Of a stretch of DNA of 64,000 bases, positions 49,401 through 60,625 are shown one piece after another. The position numbers and the translations under genes were made by a program. The DNA comes from Numida meleagris (Eukaryota; Chordata; Aves; Galliformes; Numididae). A model generated the notes under the pieces. The model made no database searches. It saw nothing but the letters and a program-made list of their open reading frames with translations, and was not told the origin of the DNA. The stretch is from the NCBI RefSeq assembly GCF_002078875.1, contig NC_034419.1, positions 19,407,516 to 19,471,515 on the forward strand, written 5' to 3'. Numbering within the stretch: the first letter of the stretch is position 1; every line of letters starts with the position of its first letter.

Positions 49401-52400
49401 CACTGCCACCAGCACAGCCAGTGAGCAGCAGTCACACGGGCACAGTCTGAAGTTTGCACATACCTGCACGTGAGTGCAGCGATCTGCAGAGACACTCCCA
49501 CGGAGTGGGAGGGCTGCAGCACAAGAGCCACATCCGCTGGAGACACTGAGGGAGAACGTGCTGATGGGCACTGCGAGAATGCTGCCGTAGCAAGCAGAAC
49601 TGAGCTAGCACCCGCCAGCCACATACATTACAGTTAAGAAGCTCTGATGTCACACTAATTAAAGAACGAGAAGAAAGTCCTCATTGTCTGAGCTGTAACC
49701 AAATTGCCCAGAACCCTGGCTCACGCACCAGGTTCCCCCCTACTTCTGGCAGCACAAAGCCATCTTCACAGGACAGAGGCCCCTCCAACACTGCAGTGCC
49801 CACAGGAATCACTTTAACCAATGCAGAATGGCACAGAAAGCAACTCTGCATCAGAACATCGGCACTGACAAACTCAAAGTGAAATCTGAAGACTCAGCTG
49901 GTGCCACGAGCAGCTCCAGCCAGAGAAGTCACCTTGCTCCTCCTGCCCACGTGAAGGGACAACCCTCAGCTCACATCATGTCACACAGATCTGTGCTTGC
50001 TGGTCTGTGCTGGAACAAGCAGTGACAGCACAACAGGACTGCCCCTGCTTGCAGATCCACAGTGCAGTCTGCTTAACCCCAGCCAGGGGTAGGACAGATC
50101 AAATGGTCATAATCCACTATTTATCCTACTGCTATTTAGCTTCTACATTCATTAGTTTAAAATAGGGTCAATTAAGGTCTGGTGCAGTTCTGCATTCAGC
50201 AAACAACATTCAAAAAAATGGCTCCTCAGGGAATCAAAGGGGGGAAGTGGGGTGCAAGTTGGCTACAGCACCGTGAGTCTTTGAGGAGGTAATGCCAGAC
50301 GTGTGGAAAGAAACGCTACATGAGATCCTCTCTGTGAACACAGAGCTCGTGCTGCAGCCAGCAGCTCCGAGGGCAGCACCTCACTATGTGTCCCAGCACT
50401 GCGGTCCCAGCCCTGAGCACTGCACTAGCACTCTGTGCACTGCTGCCTGGAGGGGAAAGGAGCACAGGCAGTCACACCATTCCCAGAGAAACACAAGTGT
50501 GAAAGAAAGAAACAAACAAACAAAAAAAAGACTTCAAACTCCAGCTTCCAGCTCCAGAACAAATGGCATTTTCTCACCCTTCTCACCCCCCTGTGACGGA
50601 AAATAAATTAGAAGCGCAAATAACAACCCTTAGCACTTCTGCAGCGCCTTTCATCTGAAGAGCTCAAAGCTCTTTGTATATTAATTAAAGAAGTCTCGTA
50701 CCACCCCTACAAGGGCTGGAGGCATTACAGTGTTCAACCGGAGAAACAGTGAGACCCAGGAGGTCACACAGCTCCGCCCAGAGCGCTGAGAGGCGGCCGC
50801 ATGCATCCTGCCCCATCCCCAGCACAGCTGCCGGGCTGGGGGGCTGCAGAGCGACAGCTCAGGGCAAGGAGAGGGCCTCTCCCTGCCCGCTCCCCCCAGT
50901 ACTCTGGTACAGGAGCTCTGCAGGAACACAAAGTTCTTGTACAACAAGGCTACAGCAGTACCAGACCTCACAGAAAATGAAATGCTTTCTGAAGCACTGA
51001 TTCATCTCACTGTTTAAATGGGTAGAAGGTATTTAACCTGTTTCAAAGCATGAAATAATGCTTTACCGAGGTAATATTGCACTTGGCCATGACAATACTT
51101 GGTACCAGCCCCTACCTTGCACCTGAAAGTACCTTCAGGTCTCCAGAGAAGTGCTCCAGGAAAACACGTTGCTCTGTTCTCGGCCACAGAGAACAGAACA
51201 GCAGCAGCCCCGCGGCCTACAGCCACCACACCTCCCTCATAGCCATCAGCATGGAAACAAGCCTGGCCACAACAGCGTCCCGACGCAGGTACGGGAATGC
51301 CTGGCCACGACAGACAGCCCCTGCGTGCTGCGAGACAGACCTGGGCAGCAGCAGGAACAAACCGCCCCAGGAGGAGACACAGGGGGGCACTGGGATGCGC
51401 CAGCGGCTGCACAGCGTGGAGCTCTGCCCGCAGCCCCACGGGCACAGCGCTGACAGGTTCCAGCACGAGGCCTGGTGGCACAAGGACAGGCATTGCCACA
51501 GCCCAGTGCTGCCCGCTGACCCCAGCGCGGCCCCTCCACAACACGAGGACAGCACGTCTGGCAGCGGAGCCAACGCCGCACATCCCCTCTGCGGCCAACC
51601 CACGGCCGCCCTCACAGCGGGACACGGATGCGAGGCGGTGTGCCAGCACGCGGCCCTGCGGCTCCAACTCAATCACTCCCAAAGGAGCAGCTGTGGCCAT
51701 CGGGTTCAGTGTCTGATGCGGCGCTGCAGACAGAGCCCCAAAAACCTCATCTGTTCTCAGCCAAATACTGAGCCGTGAGCGCACAGGGATGGAGCAGGGG
51801 AAGAACAGGGCCCTCTCATTTCCGTAACCAACTCTGAAGCACGAGGCTGGATCACCTCCAGCCAAGGCTCCGACCCACAGTACCACAGGGCGCAGCTCCA
51901 CGCAGTCCCTTCCAAACACAATTACCTCTGTGGTCCCCGGAGGGGGTTTCTTTCTGAAGGATTTCTGACCCACATTTCATTCTGCCCCTTAATCTCCCTA
52001 TTGCACTCTTCTCCTGTGTACACCTTCTCAGGGCCTTTGTGTATGTGTGTTGGTTTGGGTTTTTTCCAAGATGAACTCATTGGTAAATTAATCTTCTGAA
52101 GGACATTAGGACCTTGAGGCTATTCGTTCACGCTACTGCGAAAAGCACAGAAAGCGTCAAGAAGGAATTCTTCTCTCCCAGGGAACATCCTGTTGCCTTT
52201 TTGTGCCGCGCTAACAAGGTCCATCAGACAAAGACTGCTCACAGCCCTCGAGCAGCAGAATTTACAGACGGCACAACACTCCAAGCCATAAAACAATCTG
52301 CAAGCAGGCTTCACTAACCTAGCAAGCCAATTTCAATGTCTGTGGTGTCTGCGTGAGAAAGTAATTGTTTACTAGGTGCAAACTTTAGAAAAAAAAAATG

Positions 52401-55400
52401 TAGTTTTACTATATTATTAAAGCTAAAACAGGCAAAGTTTAAGAGATGTGCGTTGGCTGGATTCTGTAGTTTAATATAGCGTTCTAAGAACAGCTTAGAA
52501 AAAAGCATTGCTATTGGAGTATCACGATCTATGGTGCTGCTGACAAACGGGGAGCTACGGCAGCTATTATTAACCACCTGCATACAGAAACAGAACATGA
52601 GTTTACTAAACCAGGGTACTGGTGTGTGAACAAAAGGTGTCAAACTCCTGAAAGTAAATCTGGTAAGCACACATCTTTCCCCTCCCCTACATCCACATAA
52701 GCCCTGCTTTGAAAAAGATCATGCGAACCAAATCCTTTCTCTCCTGTTCATTCACTCACTCTGCATGCAAGTCCACCCGGATTCTCATCTGCTGCCATTG
52801 CCACCTCTGCAGCGCAGCCCCGCCGCACCACACTGCCCGCAGGTCACTGCGGAGGAGAATTTTGTTCTTAGCTTGGGCTCCAGCAAGCCCTGCTCCCCAG
52901 TGCATCACCACCGCCAGCTGCCGCCTGCCAGGGCACAGCAAAGCACAGCTGCACAGCACCAGTGCCTCCTCGGGCCTCAGTTCTCTGCCTGATGCCCAAT
53001 GAAAGTTGTCCCTAAAAGCACATTTCTATTCCCTGGAGTCCCACAGCAGGGCTGCTACCTGGCTCTGGTGCTACAGCCACCAGTGGCTTTCCCAAACTGC
53101 TTCCCAAGCATCACTTGACCTTATTAACAATAAAGTCATCGGCATTTTCTAGTGACCAAAACTTTTGGCAGTAATTTAACATTCCTAGGAATTCCCTTCC
53201 TTTACCCATTTGTTTCAGATGCAGAAAATGCTCCACCCACATGGACACAGCGGTGTTTCAGGGTGATGTCAGGGTGCTGACCCAGCCCAGAGGACCAACT
53301 GCTACGCCGTACCCTCCTGACCCTGGTGATATCCTTTGTGTGAACACTTCAAATACCACATAGCTATTGCACAGAGAGCTCCAGAGGAACAGTAACAGCT
53401 TTATCTCCACTCCACGTGCATGGCCACAGAACACAGGTGCTTTAACAGAAACACAATTCTTTTGAGGGAAGAGACAAATGATGTACTTTAAGCCCAAGTC
53501 CAACCTGATGTGTCTCCCTATTCTTCTCCTTTCTACAGAAGGACACAACAAGGCCACTGGAGACAGTGGGGGACAGCCTCTCCACACAGCCCCTCCAAGC
53601 GTTTCATCTCCCATCACAGCGGGGCCCTGGAAGCACTGCTTGCCCTCCCAGAGCACCTGGGACCTTGTCTCTCACCGGAGTGAGAGATTAGCAGAGGCTT
53701 TGTTCTAACAGTCTCATTTTGCAGTGACACTGAGGGCACAAGAAATGTCAAGGCTGTGCTTAATAGATGGCATGGAGCCCTCTGGGATTTGGGCAAAACG
53801 CCACTGAATCAGCTGCTCCAGTGTTCAGACTGTTACTCCGCAGCTGGCAACTCTGCTCAACATGAAGGGTGTGCAGGAGCTCCACACCATGCGGCCCTGC
53901 ACAGCACAGCAGCTGGCACTGGGCACGAGGGCAAAACTCACCTCCTCTGCTCACAGCCTCTGCTGCACCCCATGAAGCAACAGGGAAGGCACCAAAGAGC
54001 AGCTGACGGCATCCTGCATGCTCTGATGGCACCAACCTGGTGCCTGCAAGCAGCACTAGCACTTGAGAGTGAAAGGCACTATTGCACCATCTTCTTGTTA
54101 TTAAGAGTCAAATGCTAGCTTTAAAAATCACAGCTGAAAACACTTGTTTTCTTCATTTTCCTTTACAGTGATTACACGTGTACAGGAAGTGCAATGTTGC
54201 TGGTTCCAGTGGCTTCCAAGGGGATGAATTAAATGGGATCCCCTTCTTCTGGAGCTTTCTGAAACTTTCCGTGCCACGCTCTTGCAAAATATTTGTACAG
54301 AAGTCAGTTCAAATAAGCTGCTCTCTCTTTGGGGATTTAAAATTAGGGCACCCACGTACAGCGCACACATCCAGTATTTTGTTTCCATTGGTGACCAGGA
54401 TATGTCATTAGGGGAATTTAGTTGCACAGCATCAAAGATGTTTTAGTTAAAGTCCCCCGAAGGGATTTCCTGGAGTGTGGAAGAAAAGCCAGCTGCTGAC
54501 TGCAGTGGAAGGGTCAGCACAAGGAAATAAAGTTGGAAGGAACAACATAAACAGCCAGAACTGAACTGGAACTCATCACCTCTCCAGGAAATCGAAGTCT
54601 CAGAAACTCCACAAAAACAAGGCATTTTTTCTTAAAAAACAAAAAACACACAATGAGGGAAAGAAGAGAGTGTGTGAGGAGAGAGAACAGACAACAGAAA
54701 GAGAAACCCCTCGGATAAATCAAGGAGTTATCACACCTCGCTGCTTGACTGTTTTCACGATTGAGTAACTGAGTATTCTTTTTAACACAGCTAAACTCGT
54801 CTGCAGTAATAAAGAGAATAAGGACATATGAAGAATATATTTTACCATATCTTGAAATCCTCAGGGGGTTTTGCATCAGACTTATTTTAATTAATGCTTG
54901 GAAGAATACATACACATCAGCTAGTTAGAAGGCGATAAACACTTGAACACATTTTTAAATGATGCATTCAGTTAACATCAGGCCAGAAGGCCAACCTGGT
55001 GCCCACAGGTTGGTCAGTTACCTGCTCACTGAAGTGGCTTCAGCAGGAAGGAACTGCATAGTGCAATCCATACCGCTGTGAAGACTCCTACTAAAGGAAG
55101 AGATGGAAAACTCTTCTCCTGAATCATTTAAAAGCAGCTCAGAGGAGTCACTGATATACACACGTTTTCAATCCCTGTCATTTCTACAAAATCTGCTCCC
55201 AGAAGTTGCTGCCCTGAGGCTACCTCCTGCAAGGAATGTTTCAGATACAACTCAGCAAGTGCCTTTCCCAGCCAGAAGCAGACTTCATCTGCTTCACTGC
55301 CACCAGAGCTAAGGAGTGCTGAGCACCTACCCAAACTGATAGAAACTGCAGACACATAGTACAGAGAACACGCTTCTGTTTTCCCAACAAAAAAGAGGAT

Positions 55401-58400
55401 GCATGTAATTTTTATGAGGGTTTATCTATCTCAAATACAGACTAATGGATGGGCCAGGAGGAAACCTGAGGGCCACCTGGCTAGCCCCAAGGCAAATTCT
55501 ACTGCAAAGGCTCTGGACCTTGACAAGCTCCAGCTGCAGGAAACCCTGTGTGGGAGCCACAGAGGATGAAGCTGTCACTTAACAGTGAAGGAAAGCACCA
55601 ATTCTGCATGGTTCCTAAGCCAAAACCAACATACACTGACAACCAGACCATAGCCTGCTTGTGATACCACACAAAAGATACATGGAGCTGGATCCAAATC
55701 TGGACTCCTCTGCCTATGCACTCATGAAGGTTCAGGTGTGCATGCTGGCTCATACCATGCAATGATAACCAAAACTCCACTTTTTTTTTCCAGACACCAA
55801 TAAGAAGTTCCTACAAAGCATAAATATAAATTGATTACTTTGTTGTGTGATCACATGACCACCATAAAATTCTGAGAAGGCTGACTCCCATACAGTGACA
55901 GCTCCAGTTCTGCGCATACACACCTACATCAGCTGAGAAGGAAGTCACATGCAGGCATCCTACTACAAGGGAAAAAAACACGGGGAAAAAAAACCAAGCT
56001 TACAGCACATTATCAGGCCTCAGGTAAGCGTATTTTAAAGTCCAAACAAATTCTCCTTCATTACTATCATGAGTGCACAAGCACATTTAAGAACCAAACC
56101 CTAAGACTGAGCTGTGCACTCGTCAGTGCAAAACAGGCAGGATGCATGCAGAGGAGGAAGCACTTACATCAATGAGGTCAGAGACATCGTGGATATAGTA
56201 TTTACTGACAGCTGCGTTGGTGGCTGCCAGGTTCAGCAGGTAGTCATTCCTGGCTTTAGTACACTTCAGCTTGTTTTCAGAATATTTGGCTTGTCTCTGG
56301 AAAAGCAAAATGGAACATTAGAGCACATATAGGATGATTCAGTCACAATTCCTCATGCTGCAGGGCCCCACAGCACCCCAGAGCCCGAGTGTGACATATA
56401 AATTAATAAAATTTGGTATCAGGTGTGAAAACAGGCATCATTGCCATGCTGGAGGGGATCACATCTGAACGCCCCCGCTACAATCAACCAATGCACAATA
56501 AGTGCATTCTGCTCAGATGTACCCAGAGCATCCCAAGCACAGCTGTTCTTCCTTTATCTGTACATTCATGGAGGTTTTGGCATCAATCACAACTGGAGGG
56601 CCAAATTTTCATCCCAGATATGCTGACATGCATCTGGATTTACTCCAGGTTTAAGCAGCTGTGTCAAAGTGGAATCTGGCCCAGAGGCCCAAACTATAAA
56701 ATTCAGAACAGGACCCAGAATTCCAAGCACATCTGCTATTGCAGAGTTTTGATCTGGAGCATTTGCTCAGGAAGATCACCAGTCTGAAGGTTTAGCACAG
56801 AAGTTTAACCCTTTCCAGAGGCCTGCTTGCAGGACAGTGCCCCAGCACCAAGCCAACACACATGCTTAAGCAGCTTTTCCTGTTCTCAGAAATTAACAGA
56901 AGAATTAAACAGTTTTAGAGACTCCAGCATCCAGGGAGAGGCTGAAGCTGGAGTGGCGTTCTATGTTTTGGCTAGCAAAGCCATCCGAGCGCTGCACCTT
57001 AAATCCCAGGCAGCCTGCACAGGAAAAAAACATTTTATATATCCAACCCATTTTTATTCCCTGTCTCAAGGAACCCTGGGACAGCTGCAGTTCACTGTCA
57101 ACAGCAAAACACACAAGTAGAAGTACAACTACACTTCCTAATGCCTTACAGGGGGACAGCAGTGGCTGCAGAGAAGTGAAATGAACTGGAGCTAAGCTCC
57201 CACTGCACGTGGAGGCCCAGGCAGCCCAGGCTCCAGCCCGGCTCCTCCCCCCCATGCACCCACCTTCTCCTTCATCTTCTCAATCTTCTTGACGGAGCTC
57301 CGCCGCTGCGGCCTCTCCTCATGCCGCAGCAGGTTCACGCTAACGTCCCCCGACTTGTTGAACTGCTTTTCCTCCTGCTTCTCTGCCTCCTTCAGCTTGC
57401 TCTCAGCACTGATGCTTTCTGCATGATACATGTGGTAGGTCTTCATCACCTGAGGGAACAAAACTGAGTGAGCCAGTTGCTCCACAGCCAGGAGGCAGCA
57501 ATGCACGACGTAGGACGACAGCTGTGGGCAGCAGGAAGCTCAGTCCCGGCTGTGCCGAGGCTATCTGAGGCCACTATGGCATTAAGGAACAAAAACGTGG
57601 GAAGAAAAAGCCCCATAACGAGTCCTATTTTGAAATAGCACAGAGCTGGCATTAGAACCGCTAAGCCCTGCTTCCCCACTGCAGCAGGAGCAGCCAGCCA
57701 TGCCTCCAGCACACACTGCATTCACGGTTCATCTTCCTACACTGAGATGACAAATCTCCTCCAGTGCTTTGCAGCTGGGATTGGGGTGTTCATGACACGA
57801 GGCTGCGAGGAGGGCACGATCAGCCTGATGCCACTTTGGACCCAGCCCCTCTCTTCCTGCAACTGAACTTGCAAAGCCAACCCACCGATGTAACAGAGCA
57901 TATCCCTCCTCTATCATCCCAACCGCAGACCTCAACTTGAAGGTGGAGGAGCTGCAAGTTCAAGAAGAAATGAAGTTTGCTTCCTGTCATCCCTGAATTC
58001 CCATTTCACTGCCACCGTAAGCACAGTCAGTGCCAGGTGGAGTGCAGCAACATCTCTTCCTCTAAATCCAACACTGCCACCAGGGACTGGACGCACAGCA
58101 CTGAGCCGCTGCCAGGAAAACTCCTGCAGGCACAGCCTCCACCGCAGCATTTCCTTTCAGATACAGAAGCCCAGAGGGCACAGTTGTGATCATTTTAATA
58201 GAGCTGGCAAGGGGAACATGTCTGCTCTTCTCTCTTTATGCCTTTAGTCACACTGTCCCCTTTCATCATTTCCCCTTGGGATCTGGATGTCTCTGCTCAC
58301 ATCACCCTGACAAGGCAGAGAGGGCTGGCTTCCCGCTGAAGATCAGAGCTCCGGCAGAGCACCCAGGCACTGGCAGCACAGGGCCAGGACAGCCCGGGCA

Positions 58401-60625
58401 GAGCTGCAACAGAATTCCCCTGAAACAGCTGAGGTTAAACAGGGTGCCAGGTAACAGGCACGTGAACACTGCGCCCACTGCCCTCCAACTGCTGCAATGA
58501 AGCCTTCGTGAATCCCCAGGATTTATAATTTTAGGCAGCTGCAAGGAACAGCAAGCAAAGGCTCCTGGCCTGTTTCTGAGATGGCCTGCTTCAAAATCCT
58601 GCACGTTTGAGCCACGTATTTCAAACTGCAGATTCTGCAGCGACCACCACAGCATGCACACGGAACAAAAACTCCCTAGCTTTATCCAAAGACAAACTGC
58701 TTGTCACCACTGCTCCATCTTTTTGCGAAGAACTACAAGGAGGCTGCGTCAGCCTCGTTCTGCACCTGCTGCCACAGAGCACAGCTTGCACCTGGGAACA
58801 TGGAAGATTTCTGTTGGTTTTCTTATCTGCCTACATTCTGAACAGGGCTTACCCACCCCACAGCAACAGCTCTCAGCCCTGACATGTCCCAGAACAACAC
58901 AAGCACATGGGATCACTATGCAGGCCAGGCATGCAACCAGGCCTCTTCTACCTGAAATCTCAAGGACAGCAGACTAGGAACTGGAGGAGAGCTGGTCTAT
59001 ACTGAGGGGACTTAAGGCAACCCTGTTTGTCTGATAAGGCCTGATTTTTCACTCATGTTTCACCATAATTTCTGAAATAAGCATGCCTCTCTCCCCATTC
59101 TCTTCTAGCAGGATGACATAACCGGTCTGCTACCTTAGCAGCAAGGTCAGCTCAAAGAAATCACAAAGCTCCTCCAGCCATTCCATTCTGTTTGACCATT
59201 CAAACACACCCTGCTCTGCAGGTGGGAGCAAAGCAGTAAACAGGGTGGAATCTCTGTTCCCATGGAAACAAGTTTTGCCACAGACTCAAAGAGTACCAAA
59301 ATTACATACTGTTTTCCTTGCAGTTCCTTTTCCTGCAGTTCAGCCCCCAGCATGCTTCTGATGCTCAGAGACCCAGTGGTGTCCCTCAGGTGATGCTCCT
59401 GTCCCAGGGCTGGGTTCTGAGTACGCTGCTCTGCAGGCACCAAGGTCAACCCAGCCCTTGTTATTCTTTGCTTGCTTTGCATCTGCCTTGCTGCTGCTGT
59501 AATTAATCTTAATTAGTCACTGTCACCAACGCAGCTTGTGACATTCAACCATCAACAACGCAATCCCAGATCTCTTGCAGGCTTTTTATCCAACCTGGCT
59601 GTCCACCCACACTGCAGGTCTCACAAAAGCTTTCCTTCAACAACCAGTGCAGAAACAAACCTGCAAGGAGAAGATCTGTGCCAGAAATTCCAAGTGTTAT
59701 CATTCATGCTCTGTAGTTTAGGTCTATTTTCCAAAAAGGTCAAATAAAGTGGCTGTTTAGGAATAAACCTTCTGCTGTGTCATTTGTGTAACAATAGCAC
59801 ACACAAAGGAAGAAAGCAAATATATAGCCTCCTTTTTCCAACAGAAAATGTTACACTGCATCATTGATCCTAAAATCCAAAACCAAAATAAAACAGAAGT
59901 CCATGGGACAAGAGCTAGAAGCAGCACAAACACTTTTACTATGACTACCTACTTGCAGAGAGGTGTCCAGAACAACAGCATCGACTTCAGCTGGGGCACA
60001 GGCACCGCGCTGCCACCAAAGCGCCCCTCTGAGGGAGACAGAGCAGAGCACACCCGGACCAGCACCCTGCGAATGTGCGCTCAGCCAGAACACACCGGCC
60101 AGCACCACACCAGCAGGTTGAGTTCCAGCCACAGATCAGCATTGCCAGCTCAGGGCCATTACTGCCCAGCCGAAAGCACCAGCCAAGCGAATACCGAGAG
60201 GGGTCTGAAGGCAGCATCGTGTATAGGGCATGGCAGGTGAGGGCCTCGCAGGCACCAAGGCCACACTGCATCACGCCCCAAACATCTCATTTACACTCAA
60301 ATCAAACATGTGGATGGCACCATCCACTGCCTGATGAAGACACAAAGCTCTTCACTGCAAAGCAGATGGGAATTCTCCTCTGCTTCATCAAAAGCATGAG
60401 TGAAACATTGCTAATGAACAGAACACAAGGCTGGAGAGCAGGATGGCACAGGGTGAGAGCCCCCCCGAAGTGCTGCAGTGCCTGACAGACGCTTTGCTCT
60501 GACAATCATACTGCTGTGCTCCCGCACTGCGCACAGCATGACAGCCAGGAGTCCACGCTTACCGTGTACAGCTCGTTGGTGACTTTCAGGAGTTCTTCAT
60601 GCATCTGTAAGCCAATTTCTTTACT
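28036..60625 (-). CDS. SRGAP3: SRGAP3 (srGAP3/WRP) Rho GTPase-activating protein, last 19 coding exons
   Basis: SRGAP3 is a cytoplasmic and membrane-linked SLIT-ROBO Rho GAP of neurons. Its inverse F-BAR domain bends membrane, the GAP domain acts mainly on Rac1, and the SH3 domain binds ROBO1, WAVE1 and other proline-rich partners. Nineteen exons on the minus strand total 2880 bases (959 codons plus stop). With about 141 residues off the right edge, this gives almost exactly the human length of 1099. All junctions are GT-AG and in phase. Seen in order: the second half of the F-BAR ([14 protein letters not shown] to GDE, then the coiled-coil extension), a 28-base microexon, a proline-rich link ([16 protein letters not shown]), a RhoGAP domain with arginine finger (GIFRVPGSQ) and the conserved [14 protein letters not shown] and [16 protein letters not shown], an SH3 domain ([17 protein letters not shown] ... 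DWWEGRHNG), and a Ser/Pro-rich tail ending in DKSGTM. It is nearly identical to human. Paralogues SRGAP1 and SRGAP2 fit less well, particularly in the tail. Confidence 0.98.
28453..30545 (-). other. SRGAP3 intron 21
   Basis: The end next to exon 22 is GC-rich. No exon or known repeat is seen. Confidence 0.85.
30546..30873 (-). CDS. SRGAP3: SRGAP3 exon 21
   Basis: The acceptor is TTTGCAG|AGTG and the donor GCTGAG|GTAAGA. The 328-base exon encodes [20 protein letters not shown], then [40 protein letters not shown] and [20 protein letters not shown]. It is a basic, Ser/Pro-rich, probably phosphorylated linker, very close to human. Confidence 0.98.
31226..31375 (-). CDS. SRGAP3: SRGAP3 exon 20
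   Basis: The acceptor is TTTCCCAG|GGATG and the donor GGCCG|GTATGG. It encodes [40 protein letters not shown] and DYGFGGVMG, an acidic linker directly after the SH3 domain. Confidence 0.97.
31773..31953 (-). CDS. SRGAP3: SRGAP3 exon 19 (SH3 domain)
   Basis: The acceptor is CTTTGCAG|AAGTG and the donor GACAT|GTGAGT. It encodes the whole SH3 core: [40 protein letters not shown] and [11 protein letters not shown]. The ligand-binding ALYDY-like motif (AKFDY), the DWW tryptophan and the PxxY end are intact. Confidence 0.98.
31954..33849 (-). other. SRGAP3 intron 18
   Basis: Nothing recognised. Confidence 0.85.
33850..33929 (-). CDS. SRGAP3: SRGAP3 exon 18
   Basis: The acceptor is TATTTCAG|TGAC and the donor GATGACG|GTGAGC. 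It encodes [20 protein letters not shown] then PHTSDD, the acidic link between the GAP and SH3 domains. Confidence 0.97.
34594..34821 (-). CDS. SRGAP3: SRGAP3 exon 17 (RhoGAP C-terminal half)
   Basis: The acceptor is GCTTGCAG|CTTG and the donor GTACTG|GTAAGG. It encodes [40 protein letters not shown] and [20 protein letters not shown]. It includes the conserved Asn-Leu-Ala...Pro-Thr-Leu block of RhoGAP domains. Confidence 0.98.
35019..35038. repeat. A20 homopolymer
   Basis: A 20-base A run, read as U20 about 60 bases inside the intron after SRGAP3 exon 16. Confidence 0.95.
35099..35204 (-). CDS. SRGAP3: SRGAP3 exon 16 (RhoGAP)
   Basis: The acceptor is GTTCCAG|AAACT and the donor CAATCA|GTGAGT. 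It encodes [20 protein letters not shown] then [15 protein letters not shown], helices of the GAP domain. A few conservative changes from human are seen (LENPAE to TENPTE, ILVTLPRV to IIVTLPRA). Confidence 0.97.
35205..37665 (-). other. SRGAP3 intron 15
   Basis: No exon, RNA gene or mobile element is recognised. Confidence 0.85.
37666..37800 (-). CDS. SRGAP3: SRGAP3 exon 15 (RhoGAP)
   Basis: The acceptor is CTGGGCAG|GTGAA and the donor CTATAA|GTAAGT. It encodes [20 protein letters not shown] then [20 protein letters not shown]. It includes the LK-x-[FY]-x-R-x-L-x-x-P-L motif common to RhoGAPs. Confidence 0.98.
38573..38650 (-). CDS. SRGAP3: SRGAP3 exon 14 (RhoGAP arginine finger)
   Basis: The acceptor is CTTTTCCAG|GCC and the donor CGAG|GTGTGT. 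It encodes [20 protein letters not shown] then NSFER. The arginine of GIFRVPG is the catalytic finger. A 15-base A run (transcript sense) lies 17 bases upstream of the acceptor. Confidence 0.98.
38667..38681. repeat. T15 homopolymer
   Basis: Fifteen T on the plus strand, A15 in the SRGAP3 transcript, at positions -31 to -17 from the exon 14 acceptor. Confidence 0.95.
39079..39139 (-). CDS. SRGAP3: SRGAP3 exon 13 (RhoGAP start)
   Basis: The acceptor is CCATGAAG|GATTC, preceded by a long pyrimidine tract, and the donor is TTGTATG|GTAAGT. It encodes [20 protein letters not shown], the first helix of the RhoGAP domain. Confidence 0.98.
39140..40931 (-). other. SRGAP3 intron 12
   Basis: GC-richer at 39950-40850, leaving several frames open by chance. 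No feature is recognised. Confidence 0.8.
40932..41034 (-). CDS. SRGAP3: SRGAP3 exon 12 (proline-rich linker)
   Basis: The acceptor is CTCCCAG|GCCCC and the donor ATTAAG|GTACTC. It encodes [20 protein letters not shown] then [14 protein letters not shown], the link between the F-BAR extension and the GAP domain. It differs from human at Ser-to-Asn, Ser-to-Asn and Ala-to-Thr. Confidence 0.97.
41035..44281 (-). other. SRGAP3 intron 11
   Basis: No exon, RNA gene or mobile element is recognised. Confidence 0.85.
44282..44309 (-). CDS. SRGAP3: SRGAP3 exon 11, 28-base microexon
   Basis: The acceptor is TCTTCATAG|GTGAA and the donor CCAG|GTGAGA. It encodes (G)ERAECGTT(R), as in human SRGAP3. It begins with the last two bases of a Gly codon and ends with the first two of an Arg codon, so skipping it would shift the frame. 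Confidence 0.95.
44310..45663 (-). other. SRGAP3 intron 10
   Basis: Nothing recognised. Confidence 0.85.
45664..45748 (-). CDS. SRGAP3: SRGAP3 exon 10
   Basis: The acceptor is AATTCCAG|AAATT and the donor GGGGAAG|GTGAG. It encodes [20 protein letters not shown] then LLKQTLGE, the end of the helical extension of the F-BAR domain. Confidence 0.98.
45749..47046 (-). other. SRGAP3 intron 9
   Basis: Nothing recognised. Confidence 0.85.
47047..47244 (-). CDS. SRGAP3: SRGAP3 exon 9
   Basis: The acceptor is CCTGATAG|GTACG and the donor TTTACA|GTGAGT. It encodes [40 protein letters not shown] and [20 protein letters not shown], part of the F-BAR extension with a Ser-rich loop. It is essentially identical to human. 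Confidence 0.98.
47468..47569 (-). CDS. SRGAP3: SRGAP3 exon 8
   Basis: The acceptor is CTGCCCAG|GTGTG and the donor GAAGAG|GTAAGG. It encodes [20 protein letters not shown] then [14 protein letters not shown], a coiled-coil segment. Confidence 0.98.
48060..48281 (-). CDS. SRGAP3: SRGAP3 exon 7 (F-BAR)
   Basis: The acceptor is TTCCACAG|TGCTG and the donor GATGAG|GTACGA. It encodes [60 protein letters not shown] and [14 protein letters not shown], a core F-BAR helix and its end. Confidence 0.98.
48282..56167 (-). other. SRGAP3 intron 6
   Basis: The largest intron fully inside the window. A GC-rich block at 51.2-51.8 kb keeps several frames open on both strands, one of 319 codons, but no family is recognised. 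No mobile element or RNA gene is recognised. Confidence 0.8.
56168..56296 (-). CDS. SRGAP3: SRGAP3 exon 6 (F-BAR)
   Basis: The acceptor is CTTTTCCAG|AGACA and the donor ATTGAT|GTAAGT. It encodes [20 protein letters not shown] then [20 protein letters not shown]. It follows human except Ile-to-Val in NAAxSK. Confidence 0.98.
56297..57263 (-). other. SRGAP3 intron 5
   Basis: Nothing recognised. Confidence 0.85.
57264..57449 (-). CDS. SRGAP3: SRGAP3 exon 5 (F-BAR)
   Basis: The acceptor is TCCCTCAG|GTGAT and the donor GAGAAG|GTGGGT. It encodes [40 protein letters not shown] and [20 protein letters not shown]. This is a charged F-BAR segment with the basic RRSSVKK stretch. Confidence 0.98.
57450..60562 (-). 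other. SRGAP3 intron 4
   Basis: Nothing recognised. Confidence 0.85.
60563..60625 (-). CDS. SRGAP3: SRGAP3 exon 4 (F-BAR)
   Basis: The acceptor is GTCTTCCAG|AGTAA and the donor TACACG|GTAAGC. It encodes [20 protein letters not shown] plus T, identical to human. It is the most upstream SRGAP3 exon in the window. Confidence 0.97.
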
